26,308 nt of DNA from Candidatus Egerieicola pullicola. GTDB taxonomy: Bacteria; Bacillota; Clostridia; Oscillospirales; Ruminococcaceae. The position numbers and the translations under genes were made by a program. Numbering within the stretch: the stretch's first letter is position 1; each line of letters opens with the position of its first letter. The DNA lies in NCBI GenBank assembly GCA_018712465.1, contig DVGY01000040.1:1-26308 (forward strand). Reading direction: 5' to 3'. Shown here one piece after another: positions 8,293-14,884 of the stretch. The notes under the pieces are model-generated. The model ran no database searches and had not been told where the DNA came from. It saw only the letters and a list, made by a program, of their open reading frames with translations.

Positions 8293-9571
8293 CTTGCTCA
8301 TCCAAGGGGATTTGCTGCTGCCAAATCCGGTAGCGCAGGGCAGCCTGCTCGGTTTTGTTATCCCCGAAGTGGTAGTAGACGTGGTCTTTGATGTCGTCGG
8401 GGAGATACTGCTGCTTCACCCAATGGCGGGGATAGTCGTGGGGGTAAAGGTAATGCTGCCCTTTGATTTCCCGGTCTGCCCCGTCGTAGTGGACGTTTTG
8501 CAGCTGCCGGGGAAATCCCCGGCCCAGTCCCCGCTGGACGTCCTGGGAGGCTTGTGCTATGGCCAGGTAGGCGCTGTTGGACTTGGGCGCAGTGGCCAGC
8601 AGCACCGCTGCATCCGCCAGGGGAATCCTGGCTTCCGGCAGTCCCAACTGCAAGGCGCTGTCCACACAGGCTTTCACAATGGGGATGGCCTGGGGATAAG
8701 CTAAGCCAATGTCCTCCGCCGCAATGACCAGCAGACGCCGGCAGGGGGAAAGGAGATCTCCTGCTTCCAGAATCCGGGCCAGGTAAAACACCGCAGCGTT
8801 TTCATCGCTGCCCCGGATGGATTTTTGCAGGGCGGAAAGGAGGTCGTAGTGCTGCTCCCCTTCCCGGTCATAGGTATTGGCGCTTTTTTGGGCAAGCTGT
8901 TGAGCCAGTTCCAAAGAAACGGTGCGCCGGCCTTCTTCTTCCGGGGCGGCTAGGCAGCAGAGCTCTACGGTGTTGATGGATTTGCGGACATCTCCGCCGC
9001 AGTTCATGGCAATGGCGCGTTCTACCTCTGAATCGTGTTGGATGGGGCAGTTTAGCCGCTGCTCCATGGCTTCAAACCCCCGGTGTACGGCCTTGACCGT
9101 TTCCTGGGGAGTGACCTGCTTGAATTCAAAGACAGTGCACCGGCTTAAAATAGCCCCGTAAACATAGAAATAGGGATTCTCGGTAGTGGAGGCAATGAGG
9201 GTGATGCTGCCGTTTTCCAGGTATTCCAGCAGGGATTGCTGCTGCTTTTTGTTGAGGTATTGGATCTCGTCCAAATACAGCAAAATCCCGTTCATCCCCG
9301 CCAACGTTTTGGTCTGGTCCATAATTTCCTTTAGGTCGGCGGTGGAACAGGAGGTGCCGTTTTTCTGGTATAGCTTTTTGTGGGTTTGGGCAGCGATGAT
9401 TCGGGCCACCGTGGTTTTTCCCACGCCGGAGGGGCCGTAAAAGATCATGTTGGGAATCTGGCCGGATTGGATGATGTTGTATAGCGCCCGGCCGGGGGTG
9501 AGCAGATGGGGCTGCCCCACCACTTGATCTAAGGTTTGGGGACGCAGGGCGTCTGCTAACGGGGTATTCAC
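8282..9571 (-). CDS. rarA: Replication-associated recombination protein A (RarA/MgsA)
   Basis: A 429-residue AAA+ ATPase of the RarA/WRNIP1 family, which acts at stalled replication forks and resembles clamp-loader subunits. Visible are the N-terminal PLADALRPQTLDQVVGQ, Walker A GPSGVGKTT (residues 46-54, Lys52), Walker B LYLDEIQ (Asp101-Glu102), sensor 1 STTENP and the arginine-finger region LSRC. A helical tetramerisation domain follows, with EDIGLAYP and the C-terminal YLYPHDYP typical of RarA. Walker B ends DEIQ where DEIH is common. The start is GTG at 9571; it overlaps the stop of the upstream esterase gene by 4 bases (GTGA), so translation is probably coupled. The pair and the CPBP gene upstream form one leftward unit. 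Confidence 0.95.
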   Translation of the reverse strand: MNTPLADALRPQTLDQVVGQPHLLTPGRALYNIIQSGQIPNMIFYGPSGVGKTTVARIIAAQTHKKLYQKNGTSCSTADLKEIMDQTKTLAGMNGILLYLDEIQYLNKKQQQSLLEYLENGSITLIASTTENPYFYVYGAILSRCTVFEFKQVTPQETVKAVHRGFEAMEQRLNCPIQHDSEVERAIAMNCGGDVRKSINTVELCCLAAPEEEGRRTVSLELAQQLAQKSANTYDREGEQHYDLLSALQKSIRGSDENAAVFYLARILEAGDLLSPCRRLLVIAAEDIGLAYPQAIPIVKACVDSALQLGLPEARIPLADAAVLLATAPKSNSAYLAIAQASQDVQRGLGRGFPRQLQNVHYDGADREIKGQHYLYPHDYPRHWVKQQYLPDDIKDHVYYHFGDNKTEQAALRYRIWQQQIPLDEQGNK

Positions 9572-10404
9572 CGCTCCATCCCCCTTTTCCGGTTTTCCAG
9601 AGAGTAGGGATTGAAGGCGCTGCCGGGACCGAAGAAGTGCTCAAAGGCCAGATGGATGCTTTCATCCCAGAAATACCATTCGTGGATGCCCGGCCATTCC
9701 AGATAGGTGAAGTCGTAGTGCAGGGGCTTCATGGCTTGGGCCAGATTCACGCTCATCTGGTGGATGAAATCCTCGGTGCCGCAGGTGACAAACAGTTTGG
9801 GCTTTACTGGCTTGGCATCCTGCTTTCGGGCCAGTTCAAACAGATCATAGGGCTTTAACAGCTCCGGCTGCTGCCGAAATTGTTCCAACACTTCCCGGCC
9901 TACAATGCCCATAACTTCCCGAAGAGGCATGAGAGGCTTTTCGATTTGGCAGGCCTCCATCACCAGGTTGATGTCGCAGGCAGGAGAAAAGGCGGCGCAG
10001 CCCGCATATCGCTCCGGATAGGTCAGGGCACAACGCAGGGCCCCATAGCCGCCCATGGAGATGCCCATGACATACCGGTCCTCCCGCTTGGGGGATACCC
10101 GAAACAGGGTTTCCATGATTTCCGGCAGTTCTTGGGTGATGTAGGTAAAGTAAGGGGCACCCTCCACCATATCGATATAAAAGCTTTTTTGCACTTCCGG
10201 GATAATCAGCATTACATCATAGTCCTGAGCCAACAGAGAGCAGCGGGTGTTCAGCACCCAGTCCGTGCTGTTGTCGCTCAGGCCATGAAGCAGATAAACC
10301 GCCCGAAAGGGACCGTTATGATTTCTGCGTTTGGAGGTGATGATCCGCACAGCGGTGTTCATTCCCAGCACATTGGAATAGACATTGCCGGTAAAATCAG
10401 CCAT
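9568..10404 (-). CDS. Esterase D/tributyrin esterase-like alpha/beta hydrolase
   Basis: A 278-residue serine hydrolase of the putative esterase family (EstA/FrmB/esterase D type), which cleaves carboxylic esters of short acyl groups. The catalytic set is recognisable: nucleophile Ser116 in GISMGGYG, acid Asp212 in CGTEDF and base His241 in GIHEWYFW; LLHG (residues 38-41) supplies the oxyanion region. There is no signal peptide, so it should be cytosolic. ATG 10404 has AAGGAG close upstream and gives the usual MADFTGNVYSNVL opening. It lies 25 bases after the CPBP gene and overlaps rarA by 4 bases. The natural substrate cannot be read from the sequence; a role in removing acetyl or feruloyl groups from plant glycans is possible but unsupported. 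Confidence 0.88.
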   Translation of the reverse strand: MADFTGNVYSNVLGMNTAVRIITSKRRNHNGPFRAVYLLHGLSDNSTDWVLNTRCSLLAQDYDVMLIIPEVQKSFYIDMVEGAPYFTYITQELPEIMETLFRVSPKREDRYVMGISMGGYGALRCALTYPERYAGCAAFSPACDINLVMEACQIEKPLMPLREVMGIVGREVLEQFRQQPELLKPYDLFELARKQDAKPVKPKLFVTCGTEDFIHQMSVNLAQAMKPLHYDFTYLEWPGIHEWYFWDESIHLAFEHFFGPGSAFNPYSLENRKRGMER

Positions 10405-10429
10405 AGGAAAATCTCCTTCTTCGGCAGGG

Positions 10430-11407
10430 TCAGCCGATAATTTGAATTTGAGTTACCAGAGAAATCATGCCGACCACTACCAAAATCCAGAAAAAGAAAT
10501 TGGTAATCAGCAGATTGATTTTAGCACGGTTGGTAAGGTTGGTGTCCCAGTCTCGGTTTTGGAAAGCCCGGAGGTGCTTGCTGGACCAGAGAGCTACCGA
10601 GCCCATCCCAATTAGTAAGAGCAGCAGTACTCCTGCAATGTAAAAGGGCAAAGAGAGCCAATCCAGGCAAAGCCAAACTAGGCTTACTCCGGCACTCACC
10701 ACCATGGGCACCAGCACGGAAAAGCTGCGCAGCCGTACCAGTCCCAGAACCAGGCCCAAAAACAGCCGGAATACCAGCTGATCCAAGGTGGGGGATAAAA
10801 TGGCGTAGAGTACTGCACTGACCAGCACGGCTACCAGCTCGCCAAATTCCTTTAACCGTCCGATGACCAGTCCACGGAAAAAGAACTCTTCCAGCAAAAC
10901 CGGAAGCAGTACCAGCGCTGTCAGTTCCAGCACAAAGCCGCCCAAACTTTCCGGTTGGGGAGCAGTTTCCTGTTCGTAATAAAAAGGGGTGGTGACGCGC
11001 ATCAGCCAAAGCCCTCCGGCAGTGAGCAGTCGGGCTAGAGCGCTCATTCCCAGGCCGATGCCTAAAGCGTAGCCATACCGAATGCCCATAGCCTTTTTTA
11101 CTCCCACCACCCCTTTGGAACGATCTCCGCAGAGCCACAAAATCAGGCTGGCGGGAAGGTAGGCACACAGCAGGGTGAACATCCGCGCCATCAATTCTCC
11201 TTCCCAGGAAGAAAACCCCAGATGAGCTGTCAACACCTGGAAAGGAGGCAGCAGCACCAGCCAAAGGCCCAGCACCAGCATGGTGGAAAGAATCACCAGA
11301 TGGTAGCGCATGGTCAAATTTCGTCGCTCGGTGAGTTTGGGGGTGGCGGGCAGGTAGCCTAACCCGCTGACGTAGGTCACCGGTTTTTGTTTTTCTTTGG
11401 ATTCCAT
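10430..11407 (-). CDS. CPBP family membrane protein with missing catalytic histidines
   Basis: A 325-residue polytopic membrane protein of the CPBP (CAAX protease/bacteriocin-processing, Abi) family. ATG 11407 is preferred over an upstream in-frame ATG at 11461 because AAAGGAGG sits about 10 bases before it. About eight hydrophobic segments are visible. Motif 1, EEFFFRG (Glu173, Glu174, Arg178), is intact. Motif 2, normally FxxxH, reads YAILS (201-205), and motif 3, normally HxxxN, reads SAGVS (238-242), so both histidines and the asparagine are replaced by serine. Active CPBP enzymes use these histidines with the glutamates, so I infer a non-proteolytic or altered member. It is the first gene of the leftward unit with the esterase and rarA. 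Its promoter region overlaps the DnaA-box-like cluster. Confidence 0.85.
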   Translation of the reverse strand: MESKEKQKPVTYVSGLGYLPATPKLTERRNLTMRYHLVILSTMLVLGLWLVLLPPFQVLTAHLGFSSWEGELMARMFTLLCAYLPASLILWLCGDRSKGVVGVKKAMGIRYGYALGIGLGMSALARLLTAGGLWLMRVTTPFYYEQETAPQPESLGGFVLELTALVLLPVLLEEFFFRGLVIGRLKEFGELVAVLVSAVLYAILSPTLDQLVFRLFLGLVLGLVRLRSFSVLVPMVVSAGVSLVWLCLDWLSLPFYIAGVLLLLLIGMGSVALWSSKHLRAFQNRDWDTNLTNRAKINLLITNFFFWILVVVGMISLVTQIQIIG

Positions 11408-11469
11408 GCCTGGTTTTCCTCCTTTTGACAGGCACACCCAGATTTTTCGGTTCTGTGTCAAGCGTTATT

Positions 11470-11501
11470 TTTATACCAGTTGTATTTCCGCCGGTTTTCA
11501 A
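11470..11501 (-). promoter_or_regulatory. Putative extended -10 promoter for the CPBP-esterase-rarA unit
   Basis: On the minus strand, TGGTATAAA (11478-11470) is an extended -10. A TTGAAA (11501-11496) 20 bp upstream is too far for a good -35 but lies inside the first DnaA-box-like 9-mer (11495-11503). A factor bound to that 9-mer would contact the polymerase site. This is inference. Confidence 0.5.
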
Positions 11502-11667
11502 CAGAATTTTCCACTGCTTTTTTTAGGCTGTTGAGAAGGTTTTCAACTTCTCATCGGGGAAAAACCCAGGATTGTCAACATTATCAACAGAGTTTTCAAC
11601 AATTCCAGGTGAAAACTTCCTCTACGGCGGGTATAAATGTTAATAACCATGTTGAGAAAGTTGAAAA
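11495..11667. repeat. Cluster of nine DnaA-box-like 9-mers
   Basis: In the non-coding stretch between the CPBP gene and tadA, nine copies of a TTNTCAACA-like 9-mer fall in 173 bp. Forward: TTTTCAACA (11495), TTTTCCACT (11507), TTTTCAACT (11540), TTGTCAACA (11572), TTATCAACA (11581), TTTTCAACA (11593). Reverse: 11529-11537 and 11650-11658 (TTCTCAACA read on the minus strand) and 11659-11667 (TTTTCAACT). TTATCAACA differs from the DnaA box TTATCCACA by one base. The spacing is irregular, unlike a CRISPR array. Possible roles are a DnaA-titration or regulatory cluster, or a replication origin; no dnaA, dnaN or other origin gene is near. Confidence 0.6.
11532..11553. repeat. Inverted repeat inside the 9-mer cluster
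   Basis: TGAGAAG (11532-11538) and CTTCTCA (11547-11553) form a 7-bp stem with an 8-base loop. The stem-loop contains parts of two oppositely oriented 9-mers. No T-tract follows on either strand, so it is not an intrinsic terminator. Confidence 0.6.
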
Positions 11668-11675
11668 CCAAAAAG

Positions 11676-12167
11676 TCAATCTTTTGGGGAACGGTTCCAG
11701 CCTCCCGACTTTTTTCGACGTTCTCTAAGTTGGGCGAAAAAACGACGCAGCAACTCTGCGCAGTCTTCTTCCAGCACTCCGCCGGTAACCTGGGGCTTCC
11801 AGTTGTAGGGCAGCTGATAGAGCTGCACCACGCTGTCAACGGAGCCGGCTTTGGGGTCTTTGGCCCCATACACCACCCGGTCGATTCGGGCGTTTAAAAT
11901 GCCGCCGGCACACATGGGGCAGGGTTCCAGGGTGACATAAAGGGTGGATTGGGGGATTCGCCATCCTCCCAAAGCCAGGCTGGCCTGCTTGATGCAGAGC
12001 AGTTCGGCATGGGCTAAAGGATCCTTGTCGATTTCCCGGCGGTTGTAGCCGGCGGCGATCACTTCCCCGTGGCGTACTAACACGGCGCCCACCGGTACTT
12101 CTCCCAATGAGGCAGCAAATTCCGCCTGTTGAATGGCCAATGTCATAAACTGTTGATCTTCAGTCAT
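11676..12167 (-). CDS. tadA: tRNA-specific adenosine-34 deaminase
   Basis: A 163-residue zinc deaminase that converts adenosine-34 of tRNA-Arg(ACG) to inosine. The zinc and catalytic residues are clear: HAE (His53, Glu55) and PCPMCAG (Cys83, Cys86), with the N-terminal MTLAIQQAEFA and VPVGAVLV typical of TadA. The C-terminal RRFFAQLRERRK helix is also normal. ATG 12167 has AGGAGA a few bases upstream. The gene seems to stand alone; its stop is 9 bases from the DnaA-box-like cluster and no terminator is visible downstream, so its transcripts may run through the cluster into the CPBP unit. Confidence 0.96.
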   Translation of the reverse strand: MTEDQQFMTLAIQQAEFAASLGEVPVGAVLVRHGEVIAAGYNRREIDKDPLAHAELLCIKQASLALGGWRIPQSTLYVTLEPCPMCAGGILNARIDRVVYGAKDPKAGSVDSVVQLYQLPYNWKPQVTGGVLEEDCAELLRRFFAQLRERRKKSGGWNRSPKD

Positions 12168-12282
12168 AGAATCTCCTAAATTTTAGAATTTTCTCCAAAT
12201 GCGACGATGAATTTTATCGCTTTTTTCAGAGGGAGCAGGAAAATGACGACCGGTTTTGAGCTCCTTCGACAGATACTGGGAG

Positions 12283-12288
12283 TATAAT
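12283..12288 (+). promoter_or_regulatory. Putative -10 for the small DUF6514-like gene
   Basis: A perfect TATAAT lies about 80 bases before the GTG start in the 200-bp, AT-richer gap between tadA and this gene. No good -35 sits at 16-18 bp, so support is moderate. Nothing else clear was seen in 12168-12367. Confidence 0.45.
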
Positions 12289-12367
12289 ACGGAATGGATA
12301 TTACAAAATCCCATGATGTTTTTATTTACTTAACTTCAAATCTTAAAACAAAAGGGGAAGATGTGAT

Positions 12368-12625
12368 GTGAAAGCAGCGGCGAAAACCGAGTATACACTG
12401 ATGGTCACCCAATGCTGGATCGAAGGAGAGCCGGTTACACAGTACGGCGTTCGCTGGAAGACTGCCGTGGGAAAAGGCAGCCTTCCCAATCTCACGGAAG
12501 ACAAGCAGAAAGCGCTCACCTTTTTGGGCCGTTTGCAGCAGGAACAGCCGGAGCCGATCCACCTGAAAGATTTGGCGGAAGACTTTTTGGAGGAGTGTTA
12601 CGGACCTCCTTCCGGCGCCGTTTGA
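12368..12625 (+). CDS. Small protein, DUF6514-like
   Basis: An 85-residue soluble protein starting at GTG 12368 with AGGGGA (12353-12358) 9 bases upstream. The pattern is an N-terminal beta-rich part with QYGVRW, a middle with NLTEDKQKALTFLGRLQQ, and a C-terminal PIHLKDLAEDFLEE helix. This resembles the small DUF6514 proteins I recall from Oscillospiraceae, which share a YGI...T..R..V..L...........PVHL.DVVEDF layout; the match is from memory and not tested. Function is unknown. It converges on the GH36 gene with only 3 bases between the two stop codons and no visible terminator, so their transcripts should overlap as antisense RNA. Confidence 0.75.
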   Translation: MKAAAKTEYTLMVTQCWIEGEPVTQYGVRWKTAVGKGSLPNLTEDKQKALTFLGRLQQEQPEPIHLKDLAEDFLEECYGPPSGAV

Positions 12626-12628
12626 CGC

Positions 12629-14728
12629 TTAGTAGAAAAACTCAAATAACCGGGCGCACTTCTTTTGGGGCAGGGCCACGGTGAGTTTCTGCTGGTAGAC
12701 GGAATAACGGCAGTCCTCGCTTTCCGGATAAATACATTTTACCCGCTGAATGGGCTTTTTAGTGGGAAGAGAAAGGGTCATGACATCTTGATCTATCCCA
12801 AATACTGCCACAAAGCCGCCATTGGCATCTTCCAGCCCAAAGGCCAATACCGGGTCGTTTTCCCGGCTCAGTCCCAGAGGAAAGAAGGGGGTGGAGCGGA
12901 TCAGCCGGCGGCGGATTTTGTCCTTGTATAGAGCGATGCCTTCTGCCATGAGATCCAGCTGTGGCTGGCTTAGCTGCCACACTTTTCCGCTGATATAGGG
13001 CCGCAGCAACAGGCCGGTCACCATGCAGAAGATCACGTGTTCCCGTTCATCTTCATAGGGGTACACCCAGCAGCCGCTTTGCTCCGGGGTTACTGCCGAA
13101 GCAATGACGCTGGCAATGTAAGCGTTAGAGATGTAGTCGGTTTGGTCGGAGATGGACTGTAAGCTGTGGAGCTGCAAAAAGCCGTAGTCCATTCGTTGTC
13201 CGCCACTGCCGCAGTTTTCGATCACCAAGAAGGGATACCGGTGGTAGAGGTAACGGTACCAGTCTTGCACGGCTCGGATGTGCTCCAACAGGGCATCGCC
13301 GCAGCTGTCGCTGTTGATGTCGCTGCCGATCCCGGTGTTTACATTGTAGTCCATCTTAAAGAAGTCTACACCCCAGTCCACAATCATAGGCTCCACAATG
13401 CCGGAAACGTAGTCCAGCACTGCCGGGTTGCGGAAATCCAGCAGGTAGCGTTGGTTTTGAGCCACCCGTTTGCCGTGGCGGCAGAAGAACCAGTCGTCGG
13501 GAAGGGTTTTGGCCAAGGGACAGTTCATCCCCATCCCTTCGATTTCCAGCCAGATTCCTGCCTTCATCCCTTTTTGGTGGATGTAGTTGATGACCTTTTG
13601 GATGCCGTTGGGGAACCGTTTTTTGGAAACTTCCCACTGCCCGATGCTGTCCCACCAGTAGCCGTCCGCATACCAGCCGCAGTCGATGCAATAGTATTCG
13701 CAGCCAAGTTCCGCCGCCCGGTCGATCATTGGCAACAGAGTTTCTTCTGTGGGGTCGCCCATAAGGCAATTCATGTAGTCGTTAAACACCACATTGCAAA
13801 GGGCGGCATCTTCGCTGAGCCGGCGCATATCCCGGCGGTATTGGTTCAAAGCTTGCAAAGCGGCTTGGGTGTCCCCTTCCACCACTCCAAAGGCGGCGGG
13901 GACAGTGGTAAAGCTTTCCCCGGGTTTTAGGCTTTTCCACCAGTGGTCCTCTGCTTCGGTAGGGCCGGACAGGGCCACATAAAGGTAGCCTCCGGGAGTG
14001 GCGCCATATTCCGCCAGCCAGGGGCCACCGGATTCGATCTGCCAGAACCAGGTCAAGCCCTCTTCTTTGTCCTGAATCATGCCCATAGGCAGATAGTCGC
14101 AGCTGCTCCAGCTGCCGTGGCTGCCGTAGGTAAAGCGGTTGAAGCTGTGGCCGAAGCAACCCTGCCCGTGGATGGGCAGACGGGTTAAGCCCACCTGGCT
14201 AATGGGCTGCTCCACCCAGCGGCATTCCCCATACCAGCAGGAATAAGGAATCCACAGGGTGGTTTTGTCGTAGTAAGGCTGTTTGCCTCCTTTGGCTAAG
14301 CCGTGGTACACAAAAGAAGAGACGTATTCCAACCCCACTTCTTGGGTGCCTTGGTTGTCCAACTGAGTCCAGCACCGCACGGTGGGGGTGTCGGCATAAA
14401 ATTGGATATGGCTGGTGACATACAGGCCGCTGCTGGAGGTATAGTGGATTTCAATTTTGCGGCCATAGTTGTTGGCGTATTCCTCTCGGTCGTCATATTC
14501 CAGCTCCAAACCGGCTTTGGTGCCGTTGTGCTTGTAGCCGGTGGTTTGGAGGGTGGTGTCACCGGTGAGCTGCAATTCCACCGGAGTAAACCATTGTTTG
14601 GATTCTTCCGCCACCTGGACAGGTTGTTTTCCTCGAGGGGTCACTTCCAGCAGCCGGGTCTGAAAGGAATCGGTAATCTCAAAGCGCAGCAGCAGACTGC
14701 CCTGTTCCAAGGTAAAATATTGGGCCAT
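12629..14728 (-). CDS. GH36 family alpha-galactosidase
   Basis: A 699-residue glycoside hydrolase of family 36 that releases terminal alpha-galactose (raffinose-type sugars, galactomannan fragments) or possibly alpha-GalNAc. An N-terminal beta-sandwich (~1-290) precedes a TIM barrel. Visible are CIDCGWY (348-353), WEVSKKRFPNG, AGIWLE, the nucleophile Asp460 in FFKMDYN, ENCGSGGQRMDYG, and the acid/base Asp528 in ISDQTD. A C-terminal beta domain closes the protein. SDQTD and KMDYN differ slightly from the common SDNTD and KWDMN, so it belongs to a less-studied branch. There is no signal peptide, so it acts in the cytosol on imported oligosaccharides. No sugar transporter or regulator gene is adjacent. 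ATG 14728 has GGGAGG 11 bases upstream. Confidence 0.93.
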   Translation of the reverse strand: MAQYFTLEQGSLLLRFEITDSFQTRLLEVTPRGKQPVQVAEESKQWFTPVELQLTGDTTLQTTGYKHNGTKAGLELEYDDREEYANNYGRKIEIHYTSSSGLYVTSHIQFYADTPTVRCWTQLDNQGTQEVGLEYVSSFVYHGLAKGGKQPYYDKTTLWIPYSCWYGECRWVEQPISQVGLTRLPIHGQGCFGHSFNRFTYGSHGSWSSCDYLPMGMIQDKEEGLTWFWQIESGGPWLAEYGATPGGYLYVALSGPTEAEDHWWKSLKPGESFTTVPAAFGVVEGDTQAALQALNQYRRDMRRLSEDAALCNVVFNDYMNCLMGDPTEETLLPMIDRAAELGCEYYCIDCGWYADGYWWDSIGQWEVSKKRFPNGIQKVINYIHQKGMKAGIWLEIEGMGMNCPLAKTLPDDWFFCRHGKRVAQNQRYLLDFRNPAVLDYVSGIVEPMIVDWGVDFFKMDYNVNTGIGSDINSDSCGDALLEHIRAVQDWYRYLYHRYPFLVIENCGSGGQRMDYGFLQLHSLQSISDQTDYISNAYIASVIASAVTPEQSGCWVYPYEDEREHVIFCMVTGLLLRPYISGKVWQLSQPQLDLMAEGIALYKDKIRRRLIRSTPFFPLGLSRENDPVLAFGLEDANGGFVAVFGIDQDVMTLSLPTKKPIQRVKCIYPESEDCRYSVYQQKLTVALPQKKCARLFEFFY

Positions 14729-14761
14729 GAAAACATTCGCCTCCCGATAGTCTTTTTTGTT

Positions 14762-14789
14762 ATTGTATCATAAACCGAGAAAAGTGCAA
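14762..14789 (-). promoter_or_regulatory. Putative promoter for the GH36 gene
   Basis: On the minus strand, TTGCAC (14789-14784) and, after 16 bp, an extended -10 TGATACAAT (14770-14762). It lies 34 bases before the start codon and points away from the FUSC gene promoter. Confidence 0.6.
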
Positions 14790-14828
14790 CCAAAAGAAAG
14801 GGCGGAAGATGCATTTTAAGGACAAGTG

Positions 14829-14837
14829 TGCTATACT
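14829..14837 (+). promoter_or_regulatory. Extended -10 promoter for the FUSC gene
   Basis: TGCTATACT (14829-14837) is the same extended -10 as before the yfhO-like gene and proS. No recognisable -35 is present. The start codon is 47 bases downstream. Confidence 0.65.
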
Positions 14838-14884
14838 GAGTTTAGTTTTTCAGGGAAACACTCCCTGTATTGTGAGGTCCTGTT

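Noticed and set aside
6990..8333. 447-codon open frame antisense to glyA
   Set aside because: glyA is unmistakable and the antisense product has no family features.
11425..11461. Consensus TTGACA hexamers in opposite orientation before the CPBP gene
   Set aside because: Neither has a TATAAT-like hexamer at 16-18 bp, so they are not credible -35 elements.
11480..11670. CRISPR array or confirmed oriC
   Set aside because: The 9-mers are short, in both orientations and irregularly spaced, so not CRISPR. oriC is left as a possibility only, because no dnaA/dnaN-type neighbours are present and skew cannot be computed here.
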